The notes: generated from the letters alone by a model not told the origin. 64,000 bases of DNA from an uncultured Prevotella sp. (GCA_946548085.1 CAMNPN010000073.1:1-64000), one strand, 5' to 3'; shown: positions 15,345 to 24,641, counted from the first letter of the stretch. Program-made: numbers and translations.

Positions 15345-16799
15345 TCAATTGTTATTTATCAGTTCTTTCCCCAGGATGGCGGCGCAGGTGTGTAGTGCGG
15401 TCATCGCCACCCCCTCCAGACCATGCAGGATGACATTCTGTCCCGTGAGCAGCAGGTTGGGCAGCGGCGTGCGGGGCGAGAGCATCGTCATCATCAGGTT
15501 GCGGTAGTCCTTTCGCACGCCATAGGCCGAGCCGCAGGGCGTGAGCGTATAGTCGCGGTAGGTAAGGGGCGTACTCGTATAGTGACTCTCGACAGTGTCT
15601 CCAAGCCGTGGGATGACAGTCTCGGCGAGGTCCAGACAGCGCTTATAGGTGTCTTCCTTCCATGACATGTAGCTGTGACTACGGCGGAAGAGCCGCGAGT
15701 CTTCCCACTGCTGGCACTGCGACCAGGGTATGGGTGTCATGAGGTCTACCTGGCGGGTGCAGGCACTGTCGCCGTCAGGCACGCGGCAGGAGATCATCAC
15801 CCCGCCGATGTCGCCGTTCTGGTCGCGCTCGTCATAGAAGGTCCATACGTTTGGACGGCTATAGACGAACTTGTTATGATTGAAGTAGGGCAGTGCGCCC
15901 TCCTTGATGGTCAGCGAGGCGGTGAACATGCCGAAGGTGTTCACCAGCGAGTCCATACGGCGGCGGAACAGGTGCTTGAGCATCTTGCTCTGTCTGATCC
16001 ACGAGAAGGTCTGCGTGGGGTGGACGTCGCTGATGAAGAGGCTGCCCTCGTAGGTCTCGCCATTGCGACAGCGTGCGGCCACGATACGGCCGTCGTGCTC
16101 GATGAGCTCTTCTACCTCAGCCCTGCACACGATGGTGCCTCCATGACTGGTGATATCGTCGGTGAGTGAGCGTACGATCATGTTGCCGTCGCCTTTCAGT
16201 CGCCAGCTGCTCTGCACGTAGCTGCTCTGTCCGTGGGCGTAGGTGAAGAGTGGCAGCGACTCTCGTCGCAGCTCCATCTTCAGTGCGTTGCCCGAGACGA
16301 TGTTCATCAGCAGCGGGTCGCTGAAGGTGGTGGTGAGCCAGTCGTAGGCGCCAGCAGCCTGCAGGGCATTGGCGTCGGCCGAGGCGAGGTCGAGTTGCTG
16401 CACCTGTCGTAGCATGTCAGTATAGCGATGGAGTGCCTCGCGCTCCTTGGGGAACGTGTCTGCCAGCGTGTCGGCAAAGTGGTCGTAGCCCTCTGCCAGG
16501 GCGAAGGTGTCGCCGGCGATGGTGACACGGTCGAAGCCGTCGGGGTCGAGGCGCTGCCAGGGCAGGCGCATCAGCCCGATCATGTCGAACAGACGATACA
16601 GCGTCTGTCCTTCGGCCAGTCCGCCTACGTAGTGTAGGCCTGTGTCGAACGCCATCCCTCCGCGGCGGTAGCTCTGTATGCAACCGCCAGGCTGTGCCTG
16701 TCGCTCCAGCACGAGCACGTTCATGCCCTGCTTGCTGAGGAGGTGGCCACAGACGAGGCCGCCGAAGCCGCTGCCTATGATAATGGCGTCGTATTTCAT
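15345..16799 (-). CDS. NAD(P)/FAD-dependent oxidoreductase, phytoene-desaturase/retinol-saturase-like
   Basis: The 484-residue flavoprotein opens with the dinucleotide-binding GSGFGG loop (9-14), followed by LVLERQAQPGGCIQSYR and the FDTGLHYVGG segment of CrtI-like enzymes. The C-terminal FAD-contact region LLLTGQNVILHGLEGVAMTAL is also present. Such enzymes saturate or desaturate conjugated polyene chains; related ones occur in flexirubin loci. It sits between the MMPL exporter and LolA-like genes, so it probably acts on the ACP-derived acyl or polyene product. Confidence 0.8.
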   Translation of the reverse strand: MKYDAIIIGSGFGGLVCGHLLSKQGMNVLVLERQAQPGGCIQSYRRGGMAFDTGLHYVGGLAEGQTLYRLFDMIGLMRLPWQRLDPDGFDRVTIAGDTFALAEGYDHFADTLADTFPKEREALHRYTDMLRQVQQLDLASADANALQAAGAYDWLTTTFSDPLLMNIVSGNALKMELRRESLPLFTYAHGQSSYVQSSWRLKGDGNMIVRSLTDDITSHGGTIVCRAEVEELIEHDGRIVAARCRNGETYEGSLFISDVHPTQTFSWIRQSKMLKHLFRRRMDSLVNTFGMFTASLTIKEGALPYFNHNKFVYSRPNVWTFYDERDQNGDIGGVMISCRVPDGDSACTRQVDLMTPIPWSQCQQWEDSRLFRRSHSYMSWKEDTYKRCLDLAETVIPRLGDTVESHYTSTPLTYRDYTLTPCGSAYGVRKDYRNLMMTMLSPRTPLPNLLLTGQNVILHGLEGVAMTALHTCAAILGKELINNN

Positions 16800-16838
16800 T
16801 CTTTCACCCTTTTTACTTGTTCACCTTTTCACTTCTCC
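16800..16838. repeat. GTGAAAAGG-type short tandem repeat, copy a
   Basis: The minus strand reads as repeated G(T)GAAAAGGTGAA units. The repeat forms the gap between the MMPL and oxidoreductase genes and includes the MMPL stop codon (16829-16831). The same type occurs at 28503, 29201 and 38941. Confidence 0.6.
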
Positions 16839-19318
16839 CCTTTGATCCACCGATAGACGGCAGGCTGCACGACGTATGAGAGGATCACCGCCGAGAGTAG
16901 GCCGATGAGTGTGGAGAAGCCCACGCTCTTGATGGCGGGGTGCACGGCGATGAGCATGCTGCTCACGGTGACAATCAGGATGACGGCCGAGAAGAAGATG
17001 GCCGTCTTGTGATAGCTCAGCAGATGACTCTCCTTACCCGTGAGTCCGTTGATGACGAAGATGCTATAGTCTACGCCGATACCGAAGATGAAGGTGGAGA
17101 TGATGATGTTGATGAGGTTGAAGCGCACGTCGAAGATCACCATCGCTCCCAAGACGATGAGCCAGCTGAGCAGGATGGGCGCGAAGCCCAGGAGCGTCAG
17201 CCGCCAGTCGTAGTGGAGGCTCACCAGGAGCACCACGAACACGAAGAGCATCGACAGCCATTGCAGCACGTTGAAGTCTTCGCTCATCTGTATCAGCGTG
17301 TCTGTTGTATAATAATAGGTGTCGAGCACCAGCAGGTCGGGATCCTTGGCCACGGCGTCGCAGATGCGGATATAGTCGCTCTCGCTGCTGCGCACAGAGT
17401 CGTTCTCACAGCGTACGCTGGTGAAGCAGAGATAGTCTCCATTGTAACTCTGTTCCATCAGTGTCGACTGGTAGCCCTCGGGGATGAGTCCTGCGTTGTA
17501 GAGGGCGTCGGGCTCGTAGTTGGCTGTGGCAGCCTCGAAGAATGTGTCGAAGGCCTGTGGCTGCAGTCCTGCCTGTGGGGCGCTGGCAGCGATGAGGCTC
17601 CTTACCTTTGCCAGGCGCTCGGGCGTCCAGTAGGCCTTCCAGGCGTCGATGCGCTGCTGTTGCTGGTCTAAGGGGATGAACACCTGACTGGTGTGGGTGT
17701 AGCTCTTCACCAGTCCCAGCTGCTCGAGCGAGTCGAGCTTTTTGTCGAGACGGGTGAAGTTGTGGATGGCTTCTTCCATCGTCTTACCCTGGCTGGCAAA
17801 GTATTTCTGCTTGTCGCCAGTGTATGTCTTTTCGCGTAAGAGCTGTTCGGAGTGCTCCGTCTTCTCTTCGAGGTAGCCCAGGTTGTGCATGTCGGCATCG
17901 AAGCGTGTGCCGCCATAGAGGTAGAATCCCATGGCCACCACGACGACTATGCCGATGGCTACCAGCAACGGCTTCTTACGGTCGAAGGGGTAGTTGTTCA
18001 GGCGGTCTATCAGCGCGAAGGCCTTTTGGTTTACCTTGTTCTTCTCTGCCCGCAGCATCTGAGGGAGCCAGATGAGCGAGAAGAGTGTCGTGCCGAGAAT
18101 GGCGAAGGCGGCGAAGAGGCCGAAGTCGCGCAGCAGGTCGGTCTTGATGAAGAGCAGTCCTGCAAACGAGCCGATGGTCGTGATACAGCCTAAGAGCACC
18201 GGCTTCGTCTCGTCGCGCAGCACCTGTTCCGGGTCGCTGACGTATTTGTATTGTGTCAGCACATGGAGCACGTAGCTCATGGCCACGCCTAACACGACGC
18301 CTCCGATGCCCAGGGCGAGCAGCGAGAACTGTCCTTTGATGAAGTACATCATCGCCAGACCGAACAGGGTGCCGAAGGCCACGGGCAGCAGAAGGAGCGG
18401 AATCGTGTCCCAGTTGCGGAAGCAGACGAAGAGGAACACCAGTACGAGGATCAGTGCCCCGGTGATGGTGGTCGTCAGGTCGTGCTTGATCTGCGTTGAG
18501 TTGTAGTAGCCGCTGGCTGGCGTGCCGTGGTAACTGATGTCCACGTCGGGATGGGTCTTGGCGAACTGTGCGATCTGCTCGTTAAGCATCTCGAACATCG
18601 CCGAGCCCTGTCCTGTGTTCGTGGCGGAGTAGGCGGGGGTGATGAAGGCCAGGCAGACGGTGGAGTCGGGCACGAAGAAATGGCCCTCGATGGTCTTGTA
18701 ACTGCCTGTGCCGGCACTCAGCAGGGGTGCCATCTGTTCTGCGAGGAGCGTACGGAGGCCGATGGGGTCGAGTTGGATCAGTTCTGGGAACATCCCTCCG
18801 AACTCGGCCTCGAGGTCTTCCCTGTTCTGCTGCATCTGGCGTGCCATGTGCTGTGCGGTGAGCATCGTGTCGATGCGCGCATAGACGCTGGTGTCGATGT
18901 AGGCAGGCAGATGGTCCTGCAGGTAGCCGATGCCGTCGGCCATGAGGTCTTCTGGCAGGGCGTAGAAGATGTCGCCCACCGTATGCAGCACGGAGTCGCG
19001 CTGCAACAGTGTGTCGACGAAGGCGTCGCAAGTCTCTGTCAGCGTAGCTACCGTCTGTGTCTTGTCAGCCTCTGCCGCCCCTGTCTGCTTCTTCTCGAAC
19101 AGCAGGAAGGTCTTATCCTTGATGCGCAGGTTGGCGAAGGCCAGCTTCGTCGTGCCGTCCTCGTTCTTCGACGAGGGCATCAGCTTGTCGATGTCCTCCT
19201 CGAGATGGATGCGGGTGGCGAAGTAGCCAAAGAACACAAACAGCGCAACCATCGACAGCCAGCAGACTGCCTGATGGTCACGGAGATAGCGGTAGAGCCT
19301 GATAAACGCCTCTGTCAT
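16829..19318 (-). CDS. MMPL/RND-family lipid exporter
   Basis: The 829-residue inner-membrane protein has two repeats, each with a large periplasmic loop after its first helix and a block of five helices, about 12 transmembrane segments in all. Conserved helices include ALGIGGVVLGVAMSYVLHVL in the first half and FIFGIGVDYSIFVINGLTG in the second, whose Gly-x-Asp-Tyr contact belongs to the proton relay. MMPL proteins export lipids or polyketides and are hallmarks of aryl-polyene and flexirubin clusters. It is 30 bp downstream of the ACP gene. Substrate inferred: the ACP-bound acyl product. Confidence 0.88.
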   Translation of the reverse strand: MTEAFIRLYRYLRDHQAVCWLSMVALFVFFGYFATRIHLEEDIDKLMPSSKNEDGTTKLAFANLRIKDKTFLLFEKKQTGAAEADKTQTVATLTETCDAFVDTLLQRDSVLHTVGDIFYALPEDLMADGIGYLQDHLPAYIDTSVYARIDTMLTAQHMARQMQQNREDLEAEFGGMFPELIQLDPIGLRTLLAEQMAPLLSAGTGSYKTIEGHFFVPDSTVCLAFITPAYSATNTGQGSAMFEMLNEQIAQFAKTHPDVDISYHGTPASGYYNSTQIKHDLTTTITGALILVLVFLFVCFRNWDTIPLLLLPVAFGTLFGLAMMYFIKGQFSLLALGIGGVVLGVAMSYVLHVLTQYKYVSDPEQVLRDETKPVLLGCITTIGSFAGLLFIKTDLLRDFGLFAAFAILGTTLFSLIWLPQMLRAEKNKVNQKAFALIDRLNNYPFDRKKPLLVAIGIVVVVAMGFYLYGGTRFDADMHNLGYLEEKTEHSEQLLREKTYTGDKQKYFASQGKTMEEAIHNFTRLDKKLDSLEQLGLVKSYTHTSQVFIPLDQQQQRIDAWKAYWTPERLAKVRSLIAASAPQAGLQPQAFDTFFEAATANYEPDALYNAGLIPEGYQSTLMEQSYNGDYLCFTSVRCENDSVRSSESDYIRICDAVAKDPDLLVLDTYYYTTDTLIQMSEDFNVLQWLSMLFVFVVLLVSLHYDWRLTLLGFAPILLSWLIVLGAMVIFDVRFNLINIIISTFIFGIGVDYSIFVINGLTGKESHLLSYHKTAIFFSAVILIVTVSSMLIAVHPAIKSVGFSTLIGLLSAVILSYVVQPAVYRWIKGEK

Positions 19319-19348
19319 ATCCCTTGCCTCTTACTTTCTCCCTCTCGA

Positions 19349-19594
19349 TTAAGCGGGCAGGTGCTGCTCGATGTAGTCGTAGAGGTCGTTGAATGTCTTG
19401 ATAGAGGGCAGGTCGGTGGCGGGGATGGTGATCTTATAGGTGTACTGCACCAGTGCCACGAGGTCTACCAGGTTGATGCTGTCCAGCTGGAGGGTCTCCT
19501 TCAGCACGGCATCGGGTGCGAACTCGCTCTCTTCAATCTCAAACTCTTCTGCCAGCAGGGTGTTTACCTGCTCAATGATTTCTTCTCTTGTCAT
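19349..19594 (-). CDS. Acyl carrier protein
   Basis: From the ATG at 19594 the protein has 81 residues, the usual ACP length; a TTG two codons upstream is less likely. The phosphopantetheine Ser39 lies in LDSI, followed by the acidic helix NLVDLVALV. It is not the FAS-II ACP context (no fabD or fabG nearby) but is paired with the ketosynthase 50 bp upstream and the exporter 30 bp downstream, so it probably serves only this pathway. Confidence 0.88.
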   Translation of the reverse strand: MTREEIIEQVNTLLAEEFEIEESEFAPDAVLKETLQLDSINLVDLVALVQYTYKITIPATDLPSIKTFNDLYDYIEQHLPA

Positions 19595-19650
19595 ACTCAA
19601 TTACAAATTTACTGATTTAATATTCTCTAATTCTTGATATAAAAGCTTGA

Positions 19651-20877
19651 TTATTCCTTCCAGTCTCTGACGATCAGCGTGGAGTTCGTTCCTCCGAAGC
19701 CGAACGAGTTGCTCAGGAACATGTCGAAGTGTGTGTCCTTACGTTCTGCCAGCACGTTGATGCAGGCGGTCTCCTCGTCGGGGTTCTCGAAGTTCAGGCT
19801 GGCTCCGATGAAGTCGTTCTTCATCATGAGCATCGAATAGATGATCTCGCTGGCACCAGCCATCCACATCTCGTGACCCGTCTGGCTCTTCGTCGAGGTG
19901 ACGGGCACCTTGTAGTCGCCGAAGATCTGGGCGATGGCCATCGCCTCACGGCCGTCACCGGCATGGGTAGAGGTGGCGTGGGCGTTGATGTAGCCGATCT
20001 CATGCAGGTCGACGCCGGCATCCTTCAGACACAGTTCCAGCGAGCGGGCCGGCCCCGTCACGTTAGGTGTGGAGATATGGTCGCCATTGCCTGAGAAGCC
20101 CCAGCCGACGATCTCGGCCAGGATCTTCGCCCCACGGGCCTTGGCATGCTCATAACTCTCTACGACGAGGGTGGCAGCACCACCGCCAGGCACCAGACCG
20201 TCACGGTCTTTGTCGAACGGGCGGCAGGCCTTCGTGGGCTCGTCCTCACGCACGGAGAAGGCCATCAGACCGTCGAACGAGGCCACGCTGAACATGTTGG
20301 CCTCCTGGGCACCACCACAGATGATGCAGTCCTGCAGACCGTTCTTGATCAGCAGATAGCCCAGTCCCAAGGAGTGGGAGCCGGAGGCACAGGCGGCAGA
20401 TGTCGTCAGGTTGATACCCTTCAGGTGGAACAGTGTGGCGAGGTTCATCGTCACCGTCGAGTTCATCGACTGGAAGATGGCGCCGCTGCCACAGGCGGCG
20501 GTAGCACCAAACTGGCGGAACTTGTCGAGGGCGCGCATCGTAGCCTCGGCCACGGAGTCGTTACCATAGATGACACCCACCTCGTGAGCGTCGATATAGT
20601 CCTGCGTCAGACCAGCGTGCTCCATGGCTTGTATGGTGGCCATATAGGCATATTCTGCCTCTTCCGGCATCAGCTGGCGCAAGTTGCGGTTTAAGTAAGG
20701 CTTCAGGTTGGCCTTAGGCACGTCGGCGCAGAGGGCTGAGCGGAAGCCCGCGTCCTTGCGCTCCTGACTGAAGATGATACCACTCTTACCGTCGTAGAGC
20801 GACTGCTTCACCTCGTCGAGCGACGTTCCCAGGCATGACCAGATGCCCATTCCTGTAATTACTACTCTTCTTTCCAT
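19651..20877 (-). CDS. Beta-ketoacyl-ACP synthase (KAS-II-like)
   Basis: The 408-residue thiolase-fold enzyme has the full catalytic triad: Cys163 in SAACASGSHSLG, His300 in NAHATST and His335 in KSQTGH. It therefore elongates acyl-ACP by decarboxylative condensation with malonyl-ACP. The motif AACASG differs from the fabF consensus and resembles ketosynthases of aryl-polyene-type clusters. No ketoreductase, dehydratase or acyltransferase lies in the operon, so those steps would have to come from primary FAS or elsewhere in the genome. Confidence 0.85.
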   Translation of the reverse strand: MERRVVITGMGIWSCLGTSLDEVKQSLYDGKSGIIFSQERKDAGFRSALCADVPKANLKPYLNRNLRQLMPEEAEYAYMATIQAMEHAGLTQDYIDAHEVGVIYGNDSVAEATMRALDKFRQFGATAACGSGAIFQSMNSTVTMNLATLFHLKGINLTTSAACASGSHSLGLGYLLIKNGLQDCIICGGAQEANMFSVASFDGLMAFSVREDEPTKACRPFDKDRDGLVPGGGAATLVVESYEHAKARGAKILAEIVGWGFSGNGDHISTPNVTGPARSLELCLKDAGVDLHEIGYINAHATSTHAGDGREAMAIAQIFGDYKVPVTSTKSQTGHEMWMAGASEIIYSMLMMKNDFIGASLNFENPDEETACINVLAERKDTHFDMFLSNSFGFGGTNSTLIVRDWKE

Positions 20878-20922
20878 TTCTTATTGTTTAATCCTTATAT
20901 TTCTTTATTAATTATTCCAATC

Positions 20923-20971
20923 TAATCAGCTATAAACTATAAACCGTAAACTGTAAACTGTAAACCGTAAG
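20923..20971. repeat. Heptamer element, half copy (copy 3)
   Basis: Only the right arm is present: TAATCAGC, then TATAAAC, TATAAAC, CGTAAAC, TGTAAAC and so on. It lies in the 97-bp gap between the GNAT-like and ketosynthase genes. Confidence 0.75.
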
Positions 20972-20974
20972 CCC

Positions 20975-22108
20975 TTAAATCTCCTTCATCCAGCACCTGC
21001 GGCGCTTTACGATCTCGGGATGCAGCGGTTTCCATTGTGTCAGCTCACGCACGTTGTCCTCGAGTTGCGGCCCTGTCTCGGCCCATTTGATGCCATATTT
21101 ATTATAAATAGGTATGAGGTCGTCGAAGAATAGGGCATTCACACCCATTCCCTGATAGTCGGGGCGCACGGCTACCAGAAGCATCTCCGTGTTGTCCTCG
21201 TGCTGCCATTTCAGGGCTTTGAGCAGGTGAAACCATCCTGTGGGCCACAGACGGCCGCGCGACTTCTGGAGGGCCTCCGTCAGGCTGGGCATCGTCACGG
21301 CAATGCCCACCAGCTCTCCCTCGGCATTCTCCACCAACGGAATCATGTCCATATTGAACAGTGGCACGTATTTGTCGAGGAACTTCTGAGCTTGTTTTGG
21401 TGAGAAGGCTGAGAATCCGAAGATGGGTGCATACGCCTCGTTGAGCAGTTTGAAGATCTTCGGTCCGTAGGCACCTCTTAGCACCTCTCGGCGCGAGGCC
21501 TTCTTCACTGTCAGTCCTATCTGTTCACGGGCGTATTGGGCCACGCGGGCATAGCGCGGCGGTACCTCCTGTGGGATGTTGATGCGCACCTGCAGCCAGT
21601 CCACCTCCTTCTTCAGCCCCAACAGCTCCATGTGCCTGGGGTAGTAGTCGGGATTGTAGTAGGCCGTCATCGAGCCTCTCAACTCGAAGTCCTCCACGAG
21701 CATGCCCTCCTTGTCGAAGTCGGTCACACCCATCGGCCCTTGCAGCCTCTCCATGCCCTGGGCCTTTCCCCAGGCTTCCACGGTGTCGAGCAGGGCTTTC
21801 GAGACGGCGGGGTCGTCGATGAACTCTATCATAGAGAAGCGGACATTACGTGTCTTCCATGTGTTGTTGGCTTTCTTGTTTACCACACCAACGACACGCC
21901 CTACCACTTCCTGTCCGCGATAGGCCACGAAAGGCTGTACCTCCGAGGTGCGCTCGTTGGCATCCTCGCTGGAGGTAAACATGGAGCGTACGTCGCTACG
22001 CATGTCTGGTACGTATTGGCCGCATCCGGCGTATATGATATCGGGTACGCTCAGGAAATCATTCATCTCCTGACGGTTACCGACCTTCACAACCTTTATT
22101 TCTTCCAT
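20975..22108 (-). CDS. GNAT-like acyltransferase family protein
   Basis: From the ATG at 22108 the protein has 377 residues; the frame extends nine codons to a TTG (22135) through another ATG at 22132. Conserved Bacteroidota-type segments are QGPMGVTDFDKEGMLVE, YYNPDYYPRHMELLGLKKEVDWLQ and the GNAT-like acetyl-CoA loop region AVRPDYQGMGVNALFFDDL. Some databases call relatives dATP pyrophosphohydrolase, which the sequence does not support. The first gene of the operon, it may acylate an amino group of the product. Its promoter is the TAATTTTG at 22185-22192. Confidence 0.65.
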   Translation of the reverse strand: MEEIKVVKVGNRQEMNDFLSVPDIIYAGCGQYVPDMRSDVRSMFTSSEDANERTSEVQPFVAYRGQEVVGRVVGVVNKKANNTWKTRNVRFSMIEFIDDPAVSKALLDTVEAWGKAQGMERLQGPMGVTDFDKEGMLVEDFELRGSMTAYYNPDYYPRHMELLGLKKEVDWLQVRINIPQEVPPRYARVAQYAREQIGLTVKKASRREVLRGAYGPKIFKLLNEAYAPIFGFSAFSPKQAQKFLDKYVPLFNMDMIPLVENAEGELVGIAVTMPSLTEALQKSRGRLWPTGWFHLLKALKWQHEDNTEMLLVAVRPDYQGMGVNALFFDDLIPIYNKYGIKWAETGPQLEDNVRELTQWKPLHPEIVKRRRCWMKEI

Positions 22109-22118
22109 ATATAATCCA

Positions 22119-22132
22119 GCATCTGCTGGCAT
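22119..22132. other. 14-bp palindrome in the operon leader
   Basis: CCAGCATCTGCTGG sits between the promoter and the preferred start of the GNAT-like gene. It would form a 6-bp hairpin in the leader RNA and may be a protein site or affect start choice between 22132 and 22108. Confidence 0.35.
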
Positions 22133-22184
22133 CAATTATCCTGTTCTTAACAGCCATTCTACGAATGGTTTCAAATTTCGGCTG

Positions 22185-22192
22185 CAAAATTA
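22185..22192 (-). promoter_or_regulatory. -7 promoter element of the ketosynthase operon
   Basis: TAATTTTG on the minus strand, 76 bp before the ATG at 22108, giving a comparatively long leader that includes the 14-bp palindrome. Confidence 0.55.
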
Positions 22193-22385
22193 CTCATTAT
22201 TTACCAATTAATCATCCTCAAAACTCACGAAAGCGTGTTCAGTTTCGCATTTATAATATACTTTTGCGTTTTTTAAGAGAATTTAAATACTTTACAAAGT
22301 CTCTCCTTGTTCTTCCCGGCAGGCGGGTGCAGCGGCTCCTTTAGAAATAAGTCTGCAAACATTTGGTGGATTCGGGATTATTTCG

Positions 22386-22393
22386 TAATTTTG
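22386..22393 (+). promoter_or_regulatory. Promoter of the rpoN operon
   Basis: TAATTTTG with a TTTG at 22362-22365 about 20 bp upstream, matching both halves of the Bacteroidota -33/-7 promoter. The ATG follows at 22438. Confidence 0.65.
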
Positions 22394-22437
22394 CGGCGTA
22401 TTTAGTGAGATAATGGTCAGGTTAAAGATGATTGGCT

Positions 22438-23088
22438 ATGGCAAGAGACTATAAATGGCAGGATGAGTATTGGCTGCTGCTGATGCAGATCTATCTGGAG
22501 AAGCCTGTGGGTGTGAAGCCCATGTACAGCAGGAAGATGGTAGACCTTAGTCTGGAACTGCACGTCGCCCCTGAGCGGTTGTTTAATAAGATGTGCCAGA
22601 TCGCGAACCTTGAGACCCCCCGTGTGGAGCACCTCTGGGAGGTCTATGGCAACAATCCCCGCAAGCTGGCTCGTGCAGCCCGGCTGCTGCGTGAGATGAA
22701 GGGTTTCAACAACTCTGAGGCCTTCTACGACGGTGTGGAGCTCAACGAGAGTTTCGAGCGCGACTTCAGGCCTCTCGACGAAGACGGGCGCTTCATGCCC
22801 ATCATGCTCGTCCTGATTCTCGACCTCTACTTCCGTCTGACGCCCCAGACGATGGTGGCTGCGACCCCAGAGGTGCAGGAGCTGGCCCGGCTCATTGGGC
22901 TGAAGGCCGCTGACGTGGCTGAGGTGATGGGGCTGATGCAGTATTGCGACCCTTACCTGAACCGCCGCGGCGTGGTCTTCCATCCGCTGATGATCCCCTG
23001 TCAGGAGGTGTGGCGCAGGTATGGTAATGCCGACGTGCAGGAACTGGCATCCTACGCCAGCCAGCTGAAGGCGTATTTTAAGAATTGA
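22438..23088 (+). CDS. Conserved hypothetical protein encoded before rpoN
   Basis: From the ATG at 22438 the protein has 216 residues; a TTG two codons upstream is unlikely to be used. It is mainly alpha-helical, with MARDYKWQDEYWLLLMQIYLEKP at the start and no signal peptide. It contains no motif I can assign. Its stop codon (23086-23088) overlaps the candidate TTG start of rpoN, so translation is probably coupled. The pairing suggests a role with sigma-54, but that is inference from position. Confidence 0.75.
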   Translation: MARDYKWQDEYWLLLMQIYLEKPVGVKPMYSRKMVDLSLELHVAPERLFNKMCQIANLETPRVEHLWEVYGNNPRKLARAARLLREMKGFNNSEAFYDGVELNESFERDFRPLDEDGRFMPIMLVLILDLYFRLTPQTMVAATPEVQELARLIGLKAADVAEVMGLMQYCDPYLNRRGVVFHPLMIPCQEVWRRYGNADVQELASYASQLKAYFKN

Positions 23089-24623
23089 TAACTCGGAATA
23101 GACAATTGAGCGATAAGTTTACACAGATACAGGAACAGGTGCAACAGCAGAAACTGTTGCAGACCGTCACCCACCAGCAGCTGTTGCAGGCCTCGCTGGT
23201 GGAGCTGCCGCTGGCCCAGCTGGTGGACCGTGTAAATACAGAGATGAACGATAATCCCGCCCTCGAACTCGACAGCGGCTATGATCATTCAGACGAGGCA
23301 GACTACACGGACTACTCAGACAGTTCCGAGACGACAGACGCCTCCGACGACTACGAGGTGCTCACGGAGCGCGAGGAACGGCAGTCGGCCCTCGACGACG
23401 CCCTGAGCAACATAGGCCGCGACGACGATGAGCTGCCCGTCTACCACGGCGGCGGCAATATCACCGAGGAGCGCGAGGAGATGGTGTACGGCCAGACGAC
23501 CTCCTTCTATGACCAGCTGAAGGAGCAGATGGGGCTGCTCGACATGACGCCCCGGCAGTACGGCATCATGGAGTACCTCATCGGCTCGCTCGACGACGAC
23601 GGCCTGTTGCGCAAGTCGCTCGACGCCATCAGCGACGAGCTGGCCATCTATCGCAACATCGATGCCACGGAGGCAGAGGTCCGTGAGATCCGCGCCCTGT
23701 TGCAGGGGTTCGATCCCGCCGGCATCGGTGCCGCCTCGCTCCAGGAGTGCCTGCTGCTGCAGATTGCCCGCAGGGAGCCCTCGCCGCTGAGAGACCAGAT
23801 GGAGACCGTGGTCACCGACTATTTCGACGAGTTTACCCGCAAGCACTGGGACAAGATACAGACCAGCCTGTCGCTCAGCGACACGCAGGCCGAACAGCTC
23901 TTCCATGAGCTGCGCAAGCTGAATCCGCGGCCAGGGGCATCCCTGGGCGAGACCGTGGGCAGAAGCCTGCAGCAGATCACCCCCGACTTCATCGTCGACA
24001 CCCACGACGACGGGACGGTCACCTTCACCCTCAACAACGGTGAGCTGCCCGAGCTGAAGGTGTCGCAGTCGTTCGTCGATTCCATGACTGAGTTCCAGCA
24101 GAACGGCGACCACATGAGCCGCCAGTCGAAGGAGGCCCTGCTGTATATCAAGAAGAAGGTCGATGCCGCCCAGGGCTTTATCGAGGCCCTGAAGATGAGG
24201 CGTCACACCCTCACCCTCACGATGCGTGCCATCGTGCAGCTACAGCACCAGTACTTCGTCGATGGCGACGAGGCTTCGCTGCGGCCGATGATTCTGAAAG
24301 ACGTGGCAGAGAAGACGGGGCTCGACCTGTCGACCATCTCGCGGGTGAGCAACTCCAAGTACGCCCAGACACGCTGGGGCACCTTCCCCCTGCGCCATTT
24401 CTTCAGCGACAGCTATGTCACCCAGAGTGGTGAGGAGCTGTCTACGCGCCAGATCAAGGTCGCCCTGCGCGAGATCGTCGAGGGCGAGGACAGCCGCCAT
24501 CCCCTGAGCGACGATGACATCAAGGCAGCCCTGGCGGAGCGCGGGTTCCCCATTGCCCGCCGCACTGTTGCCAAGTATCGTGAGAAGATGGGCATACCCA
24601 TTGCCAGGATGAGAAAGAAATGA
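23085..24623 (+). CDS. rpoN: RNA polymerase sigma-54 factor
   Basis: The 512-residue protein shows the three parts of RpoN: a Gln-rich N-terminal activator region with LxxLxxL spacing and NDNPALE, an acidic linker (about 60-115), and the core-binding and DNA-binding parts (DLSTISRVSNSKYAQT, and the RpoN box ARRTVAKYRE near the C-terminus). It directs polymerase to -24/-12 promoters and needs an ATPase activator, none of which is encoded here. No ATG is available near the start; the TTG at 23085 overlaps the upstream stop, and a second TTG at 23106 gives an N-terminus closer to relatives. Confidence 0.93.
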   Translation: MITRNRQLSDKFTQIQEQVQQQKLLQTVTHQQLLQASLVELPLAQLVDRVNTEMNDNPALELDSGYDHSDEADYTDYSDSSETTDASDDYEVLTEREERQSALDDALSNIGRDDDELPVYHGGGNITEEREEMVYGQTTSFYDQLKEQMGLLDMTPRQYGIMEYLIGSLDDDGLLRKSLDAISDELAIYRNIDATEAEVREIRALLQGFDPAGIGAASLQECLLLQIARREPSPLRDQMETVVTDYFDEFTRKHWDKIQTSLSLSDTQAEQLFHELRKLNPRPGASLGETVGRSLQQITPDFIVDTHDDGTVTFTLNNGELPELKVSQSFVDSMTEFQQNGDHMSRQSKEALLYIKKKVDAAQGFIEALKMRRHTLTLTMRAIVQLQHQYFVDGDEASLRPMILKDVAEKTGLDLSTISRVSNSKYAQTRWGTFPLRHFFSDSYVTQSGEELSTRQIKVALREIVEGEDSRHPLSDDDIKAALAERGFPIARRTVAKYREKMGIPIARMRKK

Positions 24624-24641
24624 GAAAGAAATAAGATATTG

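Larger units (their letters stand above)
22133..22437. other. Divergent intergenic region, no gene seen
   Basis: About 300 bp between the ketosynthase operon and the rpoN operon. It holds one promoter for each direction and nothing else recognised; a Gly/Cys-rich GC patch occurs near 22315-22345. Confidence 0.5.

Noticed and set aside
18527..19615. 362-codon open frame on the plus strand
   Set aside because: It is antisense to the MMPL exporter and ACP genes; composition only, no motif.
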